Shown piece by piece: positions 46,581 to 55,312 of a DNA stretch of 64,000 nt. The notes under the pieces are model-generated. The model saw only the letters and a list, made by a program, of their open reading frames with translations. It searched no databases and had not been told where the DNA came from. The number at the start of each line of letters is the position of its first letter. Positions within the stretch are counted from its first letter, which is position 1. The stretch comes from Thermoguttaceae bacterium. Its GTDB lineage: Bacteria; Planctomycetota; Planctomycetia; Pirellulales; Thermoguttaceae. The DNA lies in the NCBI GenBank assembly GCA_025060325.1, contig JANXBW010000012.1, forward strand, positions 1 to 64,000, read 5' to 3'. The translations under genes were made by a program, and so were the position numbers.

Positions 46581-49058
46581 ATGGGCCTCCTAAGCGCACA
46601 ATTTGGCCAAGGTTTTGGTCACCAGGATTTGCCCGCAAGCAAGCGGCAGTTAACTTTCTGTGCGCTTTTGGCGGTGGCGGCCGCCCTGTTGGTTTCGCCT
46701 TGGGGGAACGTTTACTCACAGGAGCCGCTCCCCCTCTATGAACAGGAGGCGTACGACCAGATCACGTTGACCCCGGACGCCGGCGGGAAAGTCCTGAAAG
46801 TATTGCCTTTGCCCTTTCCCAACCGCCGGGTGCCTCAGCCGTTGCCTCGAACGGGTAACCTGCAGTTTCGCCTTGTTGACGAGCCAGACGTTCTTTACGA
46901 AATTCCCTGGGCGGCCATTGCCCAAATTGATCTCTTTCACGATCTTGTCCTCGCTAAGGCCCGGGAGCTGGTAAGTGAGGGCAAGTTTGAAGAGGCCTTC
47001 GATTACTTTGATTACTTGCACGAGAATGACCCGCAACTTCCGGGCCTGCAGCAGGCCTATAACGACTTTCTCTTTCGGGAAGCCACGTGGCATCAGGCCG
47101 AAGGCCGCCACGACCGGGCTCTTGCGCTTTTAAGCACCCTATATCGTCGCCAAGCCGATTACCCAGGACTTTCCGACGCACTGGGCCAGAGCGTTGACCA
47201 TCTGTTTCGAAAGTATGTTGACTCCGAGAACTATTCGGCAGCTCGCCAGCTAGTGCGGACCCTGGAGGGCCTATTCCCCCGCCATCCTGTCGCAGATAAA
47301 GGTCGACAGGAGCTTATCCGCATGGCCACCGCCCAGCTTGAAGAGGCGCGGCGGCATGACGACGAGGGCCGCTTTTCACTTGCCCATCGCAGCGTGCGCC
47401 AAGCGCTAGGGATTTGGCCTGCGCTAGCGGAGGCGACGCAACTGGCAAGCGAACTTCAAGCGAAGTATCCCCGCGTGGTCGTGGCTGTAAGCGAACCTTT
47501 CCCTGTAAACGAACCGGAACCGTTTTCCGACTGGGCCTCCCGCCGGATAACTCGCTTGGTAGCCCGCAGATTACTTGAATTTGCCGGCCCTAGCCTGGAG
47601 GGTGGCCGGTACGCTTGTCCTGTGGGCGAAGTCCAGTGGGATCGGAACACTTTGCGATTGACCCTGCGCCTCCGTCCCGGGATCAAGGTGGGCCCGATGC
47701 AGGAAGAATTAACGGCCCCTCGGATAGTCAGCGAGCTTTACCGAAGCGCGGTTCCCCAACCGGGTACCGGTGCTAAGGCGGAGTGGGCAAGACTCATCAA
47801 GCAAGCCTCTTGCATCGATTTGTACACAGCCGAGTTTGAGTTAGCGCAAGCTTTCCTTCGGCCGGAAGCTTTGCTCACCCTTCCCATCGAACTTACGCCC
47901 CTGACCGTCGTAGCTCAAGGCGAGACGCCCTTGGCATTGGCCGAAGGCCTAATTCCTCACCAAGGCGGTAATGCCGATGGCTCCAACGGTTCCCGAGAAG
48001 CTTTGCCTCCGTGGACAAAGCGAGTGTGGCTTGGACCTTATCGCCTGACTGACCTTGCCAATAAAGAAGCCGTTTTTGCTCAAGAACGCAGCTACTTTGG
48101 CTCTGCGGACAACCAGCCGCGGGAAATTGTCGAGGTACACTATCCTTCGGCGATTGCCGCTTTTCGGGCCTTTCAGGCGGGTGAGGTGGACCTTGTCGAC
48201 CGCATTCCCCCGTGGATGATCGCGGATTATTCCGCTTTGCCGGGTGTGCTCGTGGAGCCTTACGCCCTACCTCTTGTCCACTGCTTGATCCCCAATACAG
48301 CAAAGCCCCTCCTTCGCCGCTCGATCTTCCGCCGGGCATTGCTTTACGGCTTAGACCGACAGGCTATCCTGAGCCGGTTAATGGGTACCCTCAAAAGCGA
48401 CGCCTGTCGCGTCATCAGTGGTCCGTTCCCGGCGACCAGTGGCCACAGTGACCCACTTGACTACGCCTACGATTCGGGCATTGAACCGAAGCCCTACGAC
48501 CCTCAGCTGGCGATGGCTTTGGCGCAGGTAGCATTCACCGAGTGGCAAGCCGAATTGCCGGAAAAAGATCGACCGACACGTATTCCCCCGTTGACATTAG
48601 GTTATGTGCCCGGACCAATTGCCCAACAGGCTTGCGAAGCCATTGCCGAATCGTGGCGCCGGCTAGGCTTCACGGTGCGGCTCCAGCCGATTGAGACCAC
48701 TCCTGTCCGGGAAATGCCCGCTGATGTTGACCTCCTCTATGCCGAACTGGCCGTTTGGGAGCCATTGGTCGATGCGGAGAGGCTTTTCGGCCCCAACGGT
48801 TTGGTCCAATTTCCTAGCCCGCACCTGGCTCAAGCCGTCTATCGCCTCAATTTGCTTCGAGACTGGAACGAAGCGGCCGCTCAGCTTCGCCGTATCCACC
48901 GGCTTGCTGATTTGCAAACGCCCATTGTGCCTCTTTGGCAACTAGTTGACTATTTCGCCTATCCCGTAGGATTTGAAGGAATCGGTAAGCGGCCGATAAC
49001 ACTTTATCAAAATGTGGAGAAGTGGCGACCGGTCTTCCGACCAATCCAGCTTGAATAA
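46581..49058 (+). CDS. Secreted TPR protein fused to a family-5 solute-binding domain
   Basis: The 825-residue protein has an N-terminal signal sequence (LTFCALLAVAAALLVSPWGNVYSQ) preceded by ~20 polar residues, so the true start may be further downstream. Residues ~120-300 are TPR-like helices (ELVSEGKFEEAFDYFDYLHE, RHDRALALLSTLYRRQ, HDDEGRFSLAHRSVRQAL). From ~310 it resembles oligopeptide-binding proteins (SBP_bac_5): ASRRITRLVARRLLEF, LTLRLRPGIKVGPMQ, FRAFQAGEVDLVDRIPPWM, RRSIFRRALLYGLDRQAIL and DVDLLYAELAVWEP. No ABC permease or ATPase gene is nearby. It may bind peptides or glycopeptides for the local Exb-type machine rather than an ABC transporter; this is inference. Confidence 0.85.
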   Translation: MGLLSAQFGQGFGHQDLPASKRQLTFCALLAVAAALLVSPWGNVYSQEPLPLYEQEAYDQITLTPDAGGKVLKVLPLPFPNRRVPQPLPRTGNLQFRLVDEPDVLYEIPWAAIAQIDLFHDLVLAKARELVSEGKFEEAFDYFDYLHENDPQLPGLQQAYNDFLFREATWHQAEGRHDRALALLSTLYRRQADYPGLSDALGQSVDHLFRKYVDSENYSAARQLVRTLEGLFPRHPVADKGRQELIRMATAQLEEARRHDDEGRFSLAHRSVRQALGIWPALAEATQLASELQAKYPRVVVAVSEPFPVNEPEPFSDWASRRITRLVARRLLEFAGPSLEGGRYACPVGEVQWDRNTLRLTLRLRPGIKVGPMQEELTAPRIVSELYRSAVPQPGTGAKAEWARLIKQASCIDLYTAEFELAQAFLRPEALLTLPIELTPLTVVAQGETPLALAEGLIPHQGGNADGSNGSREALPPWTKRVWLGPYRLTDLANKEAVFAQERSYFGSADNQPREIVEVHYPSAIAAFRAFQAGEVDLVDRIPPWMIADYSALPGVLVEPYALPLVHCLIPNTAKPLLRRSIFRRALLYGLDRQAILSRLMGTLKSDACRVISGPFPATSGHSDPLDYAYDSGIEPKPYDPQLAMALAQVAFTEWQAELPEKDRPTRIPPLTLGYVPGPIAQQACEAIAESWRRLGFTVRLQPIETTPVREMPADVDLLYAELAVWEPLVDAERLFGPNGLVQFPSPHLAQAVYRLNLLRDWNEAAAQLRRIHRLADLQTPIVPLWQLVDYFAYPVGFEGIGKRPITLYQNVEKWRPVFRPIQLE

Positions 49059-49086
49059 AAGCTTCCTTGCATAGGAGAACAGCGTT

Positions 49087-50550
49087 TTGGTATTGAGCGC
49101 GGTTGTTTATAAACCAAAAATTGTGGCGGTTAACTTCCTGGCCTGCGGGCTTGGGTTGGGACCGCTGGCCGCCCTGGCAACCGCTGTATATCTAACTGGT
49201 GCTCTTACTGCGCCGGTTGCCATCGCCCAAACTGTTTGGGAACTTCAGCCCTATCGGGTCGAAATTTGGCTCGGCGTAGATGCCACGTTGAATCAAAGAC
49301 CTAAGCTGCACGAGGAGCTTGTCCGCGGTATTGGCGAAGACCTTGCGCGGTATGTGGGGAGCATTTGGGAGTGGGACATTCGCCCGGTTGAACCTCCCCT
49401 GGTGCGGCGGTTTGTTGTCGAAGGGGAATGGCCAAAGGACTTGTGGCCCCAACATTGGGTGGGCCTTGAACATCCCGACAAGGCAATCGTTCTTGCTGTC
49501 ACAAGATCCGAGGACGGCTTTCACCGGATATTTGCCCGCGAGCTTGACCTCCGCAGCCAAAGCTGGGGCCCCAGGGTTAAAACAGGAGCGGCCACTACGG
49601 AAGAAATCCTTCGCGCGGCATTCCCGCTTATCTGGGAGGCTTTTTGCCCCGTTGCTCGGCTAAGCAGCCTTGACCTTGAACGGCGGGAAGGGCAACTGCG
49701 GATCCGCGCTGGCGGGTTATTTGTCCGCGATCCGTCTCTCTCCCTTGCCCACACGGGCCAGATCTTTCGGATCTACGTGCGATACAACGACCGGACTGGC
49801 CGAGCCGTACGCATTGTCGAGGTACCTTTTTCCTACATGTACGTCAACAGTTTGCAAGAAACCGGGCTGCTGGCCCAGCTCGTCAGTGGTCTGCGTAGTC
49901 CACTAAGTGCCCGCCGCCGGGGGAGAACGGAGCAACTCTTTGTCGCCACAAAGCCCTACATGTCGCAGACGCGTTTACTTTTGCGCGACCGCCGCCAACC
50001 GGAGCGGCCATTGGTCGCCTATAGTGTTTTTGCCCAAGACCCGTCTGGCGGACGGCTCCAATACCTTGGCCAAACTGATGCGGAGGGAGCGATTGTCATA
50101 CCGTGGCAGTCTCAGTCACTGAAAGTTCTCTGGGTTAGAAACGGGCAGGTTCCGATCGCGCGCTTGCCAGTCGCACTGGGAGCCGTCCCCAAGGTGGTGG
50201 CGGAAATCCCAAGCGACGACGAACGCTTGGAGGCCGAAGGCATCTTGCTTGGTGTGCAGCAAGAACTTCTTGAAGTGGTTACCCGACGGCAATTGCTGAT
50301 AGCGCGGATTCGCCGGTTGCTTCAGCTGGGTCAGCCCGAGCGGGCCCGGCAGGTCTTCGAGCAATTGCAGTCACTCCGCTCTCGCGACGATCTTCGCCGG
50401 TACCTCCTCACCCAGCGGAAGCGCCTCGTAGCCCGCGAGCCAGCTACTCAAAAACGCATCGACCAGATGTTTACAAAGACTGAAGAGTTGCTCAACGTGT
50501 ACTTAGACCCAGCCCCAATAAACGAACTCGCCGCCAAGCTCCGAAAGTAG
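49087..50550 (+). CDS. Secreted protein of unknown family, last of the cluster
   Basis: I do not recognise the family. The 487-residue protein starts at a TTG with AGGAGA nine bases upstream and has a long N-terminal hydrophobic region (FLACGLGLGPLAALATAVYL, then ALTAPVAIAQ), probably a signal peptide. The middle contains beta-rich segments (LQPYRVEIWLGVDATLNQRP, IFRIYVRYNDRTGRAVRIVEV) and a carboxypeptidase-regulatory-like piece (LGQTDAEGAIVIPW). The C-terminal ~110 residues are helical and charged (LLIARIRRLLQLGQPERARQVFEQ), coiled-coil-like. It lies only 28 bases after the solute-binding gene, so it is co-transcribed and likely shares its task in the envelope. Confidence 0.8.
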   Translation: MVLSAVVYKPKIVAVNFLACGLGLGPLAALATAVYLTGALTAPVAIAQTVWELQPYRVEIWLGVDATLNQRPKLHEELVRGIGEDLARYVGSIWEWDIRPVEPPLVRRFVVEGEWPKDLWPQHWVGLEHPDKAIVLAVTRSEDGFHRIFARELDLRSQSWGPRVKTGAATTEEILRAAFPLIWEAFCPVARLSSLDLERREGQLRIRAGGLFVRDPSLSLAHTGQIFRIYVRYNDRTGRAVRIVEVPFSYMYVNSLQETGLLAQLVSGLRSPLSARRRGRTEQLFVATKPYMSQTRLLLRDRRQPERPLVAYSVFAQDPSGGRLQYLGQTDAEGAIVIPWQSQSLKVLWVRNGQVPIARLPVALGAVPKVVAEIPSDDERLEAEGILLGVQQELLEVVTRRQLLIARIRRLLQLGQPERARQVFEQLQSLRSRDDLRRYLLTQRKRLVAREPATQKRIDQMFTKTEELLNVYLDPAPINELAAKLRK

Positions 50551-50730
50551 GGGGACTCGTGCCCGAAGCCGGTCCGGGCCGCCACGCTGGATGCGCTTAG
50601 CAATTGCGTTAAGCCGGCAGGGAGGCACAATGGTAAACGCCGGGGGACCTTGCCGCTGGCCTACCCTAACGTTGATCCGCCCAGACGAAGGTGTGGATAA
50701 GTTCCGCCGGTCACCAGCTGCCCCGTCCAT

Positions 50731-52452
50731 TTACGGGGCCCCCAAGCGCTCGCGAAGTTCGGCGACGCAGTCCTCCTTTTTGACTCGCCACTGGCGCAAG
50801 CTATCGCGATCGCGGATTGTTACTGTCCCATCCTGAAGCGTCTGGCCATCTACAGTAATGCAGAACGGTGTGCCCACCTCATCCTGTCGACGATAGCGCC
50901 GACCAATCGCGCCTTTCTCATCGTAAAAGACATTAAAGTGCCGTTTCAATTCGCCGTAAATCTCGCGGGCAATCTCCGGCATGCCGTCCTTTTTTACAAG
51001 CGGAAAGACGGCCGCCTTGATGGGCGCAAGTCGTGGATGAAACCGCAGGACTGTCCGCTTGGTGGGCTGGCCCTTTTCGTCGGGGACTTCATCTTCCGCG
51101 AAAGCTTCGCACAAAAATGCCAGTGCTGCCCGATCTGCCCCCGCAGAAGGTTCGATCACATGCGGAATGTAGCGTTCCTGGGTAATGTCGTCGTAATAGG
51201 TAAGATCCTTCCCGCTGCCCCGGTACTTTGGCTCTCCGTTTTCATTGAGTTCGACAACAAAGCACCCATCCTTGCGGACTAGTTTGCCCTCCATGTGGCT
51301 TCGCAAGTCAAAGTCGCCGCGATGGGCCACCCCCTCAAGCTCGCCAAATTGGCCCGGCGGGAGGAATGGAAAAGCATACTCGATGTCGGCAGTGCCGCAG
51401 GAATAATGACTTAGTTCCTCCGGGGAATGGTCCCGCAACCGCAGCCTCTCGCTAGCCAGCCCCAGCTGGACATACCATTGGTACCGCCGGTCACGCCAGT
51501 ACCGATACCACTCGGCCGAAGTCTTCGGATGGCAGAAGAACTCGATCTCCATCTGTTCAAATTCGCGGGAGCGGAACGTAAAGTACCGGGGGGTGATCTC
51601 GTTGCGGAAGCTTTTGCCGATCTGAGCAATACCGAACGGAATTCGCACCCGAGTGCTATCTAGCACATTCTTGAAGTTGACAAATATGCCCTGAGCAGTT
51701 TCCGGCCGCAGGAACGTCTTATTCTGCTCGTCCCGGACTGCCCCCACATACGTCTCAAACATCAGATTGAATTCCCTCGGCTCGGTCAAATCCCCCCCGC
51801 ACTCAGGGCAAGGGACCCTCTTAGCCACACCTTGTTGACTGTCCGCGCCTAGCTCCGCAAGAAGCTCCCAAGGACTCCAGGACTGACTGGTGATCTTGGC
51901 CAGGTGGTCAACCCCGGGATTACCACCCGAATCGAGCTCGCGAAGGAGCGAAAGCCCCGGGGCTAATTTCTTGCCCTTTCCCCGAAGCCACCGCAAGAGC
52001 GCTTCTTCGTTTACGAGCACTTGTCGGTCATCCAACGAAAAGCCCAAAGCCTGCGTCAAGGACTCGACCCATTCTGACTCGCGGAGAAGTTCAGGAACTT
52101 GGTCAGCTCGGAAAAGCTTCTTACATTGCCGGCATGATTGCATCATATCGTGGAATTGGTCGTAATGGCCAGAGCATTTCCACACTTGTGGATGCATAAT
52201 AATCGCAGCGTCGATACCAACCATCTCGTATGGCGAGGGTGCCCCCGGCGGACAAACAAGCTCGTTGTGCGAGGTAACCATATCGTGCCACCAGGCCTCG
52301 CGAATATTCCGCTTTAACTCCACGCCCAAGGGGCCATAGTCCCAAAAGCCGTTGATGCCCCCGTAAATTTCGCTCGACTGAAACAAAAAGCCTCGCCGCT
52401 TGCACAAGGCAACCAGCTGATCCATCTGCATCCGGGGTTTTTCTACACTCAT
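50731..52452 (-). CDS. glyQS: Glycyl-tRNA synthetase, single-chain type
   Basis: The enzyme charges tRNA-Gly with glycine and ATP. At 573 residues it is the alpha2 class-II type found in archaea, eukaryotes and many bacteria, not the E. coli alpha2beta2 form. It starts MDQLVALCKRRGFLFQSSEIYGG, has GFWDYGPLGVELKRNI (motif 1 region), a zinc-binding CXXC set (CRQCKKLFRADQ and CPECGGDLTEPREFNLMF), motif 2 RPETAQGIFVNF, FGIAQIGKSFRNEITPR, and a C-terminal anticodon-binding domain (YRRQDEVGTPFCITVD). Start ATG at 52452 is clear from family alignment. It lies downstream of comB on the same strand, 110 bases apart. Confidence 0.97.
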   Translation of the reverse strand: MSVEKPRMQMDQLVALCKRRGFLFQSSEIYGGINGFWDYGPLGVELKRNIREAWWHDMVTSHNELVCPPGAPSPYEMVGIDAAIIMHPQVWKCSGHYDQFHDMMQSCRQCKKLFRADQVPELLRESEWVESLTQALGFSLDDRQVLVNEEALLRWLRGKGKKLAPGLSLLRELDSGGNPGVDHLAKITSQSWSPWELLAELGADSQQGVAKRVPCPECGGDLTEPREFNLMFETYVGAVRDEQNKTFLRPETAQGIFVNFKNVLDSTRVRIPFGIAQIGKSFRNEITPRYFTFRSREFEQMEIEFFCHPKTSAEWYRYWRDRRYQWYVQLGLASERLRLRDHSPEELSHYSCGTADIEYAFPFLPPGQFGELEGVAHRGDFDLRSHMEGKLVRKDGCFVVELNENGEPKYRGSGKDLTYYDDITQERYIPHVIEPSAGADRAALAFLCEAFAEDEVPDEKGQPTKRTVLRFHPRLAPIKAAVFPLVKKDGMPEIAREIYGELKRHFNVFYDEKGAIGRRYRRQDEVGTPFCITVDGQTLQDGTVTIRDRDSLRQWRVKKEDCVAELRERLGAP

Positions 52453-52562
52453 CGTGCTCTACCTGATCTTCAAAGCCAGTCTGACGGTCGACTTTTTCAG
52501 GTAATTAACTCTTCTGGTTCCTCACCACGCCTCCCGGGATGTTGCCCAGCGACCGGGGCGCC

Positions 52563-53360
52563 CTACGTTTTTGGGGCAATCCGGATGACAAACTCCCTTG
52601 TATCAAGCTCCGGCACAATGTCAAAGCGGTCCACCTCTGCCGCATGATACACGTCTTCTTCGCAGCCGACGGCGATAACATTCTTGCCCCCGGCGGTTTG
52701 GCGGAGGCACTGGGCTAACCGGTCTGCCGGTATAGGCTCCGCACCAAGTGCACACGGCAGAGGGAACGCCTCCCGCCAGTTTTCTCGGGCCGTAATTGCC
52801 TGGGCATTAAGGGAATAGGTCTCGCCGCTTCGCCCGGCCAATTTTTCCACGATCAGCCCCGCCAGAAGAATGTCATCGCGGCTAAATTCCCCTTTGGTCC
52901 CGGCACAGACGATGTGGACGCGGTGCTCGTTCATTAAGCGCTCACATACCGCGGAGACGTTGACGAACCCCGCTAGGTAAACGCGACGAGCCCTTCGGCA
53001 GCGATCCATCGCCCGAGTACCGTTGGTCGTCGTAAAGACCACTGTTTTGCCGGAAACAATTTCCGGCCGATATTGGCCCGGCGAGTTGCCGAGGTCAAAT
53101 CCGTCGATCATAAACCCTTGGCGCTCTCCGCCAAGGAGCACATCTGCCACTCCCAGCCGGGCCGCCCGTTCCAATGCTTCGCTCACTTCCAGACAGGGCA
53201 CGATCTCCTTGGCCCCAGAGGCTAGCGCATAAACAATCGTGGTGCAGGCCCGGAGGACATCCACCACTACTGCCACATCGCCCTCCAGTTCTGCCGGGTC
53301 CACCACATTGGGCAAAGCATACACATTTAGCACACGTTTGCCGGCATCGCGGTCGGTCAT
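52563..53360 (-). CDS. comB: 2-phosphosulfolactate phosphatase family protein
   Basis: ComB removes phosphate from 2-phosphosulfolactate, the second step of the archaeal coenzyme M route; bacterial homologs may serve sulfolactate production or another purpose. The 265-residue protein (from ATG 53360, AAGGG upstream) has VVVDVLRACTTIVYALASGA near residue 32, LLGGERQGFMIDGFDLGNSP, VFTTTNGTRAMDR and AGTKGEFSRDDILLAG, all typical of the family. No comA, comC or comD homolog is in the window. It is the first gene of a minus-strand pair with glycyl-tRNA synthetase. Reaction in this organism is inferred only from homology. Confidence 0.9.
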   Translation of the reverse strand: MTDRDAGKRVLNVYALPNVVDPAELEGDVAVVVDVLRACTTIVYALASGAKEIVPCLEVSEALERAARLGVADVLLGGERQGFMIDGFDLGNSPGQYRPEIVSGKTVVFTTTNGTRAMDRCRRARRVYLAGFVNVSAVCERLMNEHRVHIVCAGTKGEFSRDDILLAGLIVEKLAGRSGETYSLNAQAITARENWREAFPLPCALGAEPIPADRLAQCLRQTAGGKNVIAVGCEEDVYHAAEVDRFDIVPELDTREFVIRIAPKT

Positions 53361-54003
53361 AGGACCCTTCTCCGCCCTGGAAAACCGACAAGAGTTGTTA
53401 ACGCTCCTCCGCCAAGCTTTTCCCCACTCCCCACCACCCAAATCCCCGCCTTGGCCACGCGATCATCCCTTGCCCCTGCGGGAAGTCGTATACCGCCCGG
53501 CAGGATTCGGCCTGTAAACCAATCCTGGCAGCGACCCCACCCCCGTTCGCCTCCGGGCCACCCGAATTGCCCGGCCGGTCGCCCCGGCGCCCCACGACGA
53601 AGGAGGAAATCGGGCTACCCCGAAACAACACCCTGTCGCTGCAAACTCCGGACGCTTTTAGTTGTCCCCGACCGGTAGAGATTAATTGCCAACCGGAAAA
53701 CGGTGCGACCGGGCACTAACGCTTTCAATAAAGTATCAGCTGGCCGGGCGGGGGAAACATAGCACCACAGTCCAGTCAAAAGCCGGCGTTCTCTCTCAAG
53801 CACACGCACAGTCCCGGAATCCACCGGCCGTCGCCTTTTGCCAGCTGAAGCGGTGGTCCCCGGTTCCCCCCTTAGTCGAGCACCGCAAACCACGTGTCCC
53901 ATTGATGCCTAAAGGCCCGGGGCCAGCTTTGGAAACCTGTCGCAAGTCTACTGTCGGCTTCTTTTCCCGCACTGTGGTCCCGATCACGGTGTCCGGAGCA
54001 GCT

Positions 54004-54030
54004 CAATAGGGTTCGTATCCACCCCTATTG
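54004..54030. repeat. Perfect 8-bp inverted repeat
   Basis: CAATAGGG, 11 bases, CCCTATTG. No run of T follows on the plus strand, so it is more likely a binding site or RNA hairpin than a terminator. Confidence 0.45.
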
Positions 54031-54659
54031 GGGGCCTATGGATCGGCCCAACAGACCCTCAGCTTCAAACATTCTAATCTTTGTATTTTTAGTCGCGTTC
54101 CCTTTACTTGTGGTGGCCTGAAACTGATCTGGCGGCGAAGTTACCGTTTTTACCGATTTTGCTGCCCGTTCTGGAGAGGGAATTGCCGGTTTTAAGTCAA
54201 TTTGCAGGTGGCGGACACCGAACCGCTTTGGCGGCACACGTATCGCTTTGGCGACGTGTCCGGTCCTTGCAGGGGTCTTATCCTATGCCCCCCTCAGGAA
54301 GGTGAGGTAAGAAGCTTCGCGCCGGCCAGCGCGGCTTCCCTTCGTGGGCCATGAGTGGGCTTTTATTAGTGCCCTGCGGCTGGGAGGAGTCACGCCGCGC
54401 CGTGCCGCTATCCCGCCCAAGAGGACCCTCCAAGCATCTCACTTGCGGCACCGCCCTTCATAGTGGAATACGCCCTCTTTAGGGGCCACTCTCTCAATAG
54501 GCGAAAATTGGCCGGCTTTCCGGGCTTGCCGCCAGCACCGGCTGCAAAGAAGCTCCTTTTTCGGCGCGAAAGCTGCGGAGCCTAAGCCAGGGCTTACCGG
54601 GGGAAACCTCCGCCCGACGTCTCAAGCCGTCTGATCACCTGCCCGGCAGTCCTTATTTT

Positions 54660-54713
54660 GGATTTTCAAAGTTGGATTACCAAATTTCGGATTTTCAAGG
54701 CTGGATTACCAAA
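54660..54713. repeat. Two-copy tandem repeat with 29-base period
   Basis: GGATTTTCAAAGTTGGATTA continuing CCAAA is repeated 29 bases later with two changes (23 of 25 identical). Its AT-richness contrasts with the surroundings. Confidence 0.7.
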
Positions 54714-55312
54714 AGGTTATCAAACGAGCTGTGCGCCGGCCCGTGATCTTCAAAGGGTCAGAGCAAAGTGGGAGGCCAAACGGGCAAAGCCCTGGCCTCC
54801 GGCCGATCGGAAAAAACCGCGCCAGCTGCTGCGCTTCGGACGAGCGGTTGATGCCAAACGATTTAGGACTTGGCCTGGCCACTCCGCGGTGACCGCGTCA
54901 GCCCTTCCTGAAAGCAGAATCCGGAGGACCTTCTCCCCAATTCCTCCCACTACCTGCAGTGGTTCCCAAAGTGAGGGGCCTCGCGGATACCGCGGGAGGT
55001 CCTTCCAGCGCCCCACCACTCCCTCCCGCTATCTCGCCCCATCATCGCCTTTTGCAGTTGCCTGCGCTTAAAGCCCCGCTGGTTTCTGCTATGCTGGATA
55101 AACCCCGCACCGACTGCCGCGCAAAAAGGCGGTGAATAGCCGGCCGTAAAGCTAGGAAGTGATGCCCCGGACTGCGGCGCCCACAAGCATGAGGCATCAG
55201 TCCCACTGGCTGGACTCCCGGCCTCTGTCGACGCTTCCGGTCAGTCGGAGTGGGCGGTCAGATTCGTAAATAGTCAACGAAATCCCAGCCTTAAAAGACC
55301 AGAGGACAAGCT

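Larger units (their letters stand above)
53361..55312. other. 1.95-kb divergent region without a gene
   Basis: The longest empty stretch of the window, between comB (minus) and the Tm-1-like gene (plus). Overlapping ORFs on both strands have no domains. It does contain an inverted repeat at 54004-54030 and a 29-base tandem repeat at 54660-54713. Confidence 0.5.

Noticed and set aside
50551-50730. Hairpin GCCCG...CGGGC after the 487-residue gene
   Set aside because: The stem is only five bases and no T-run follows, so it was not called as a terminator.
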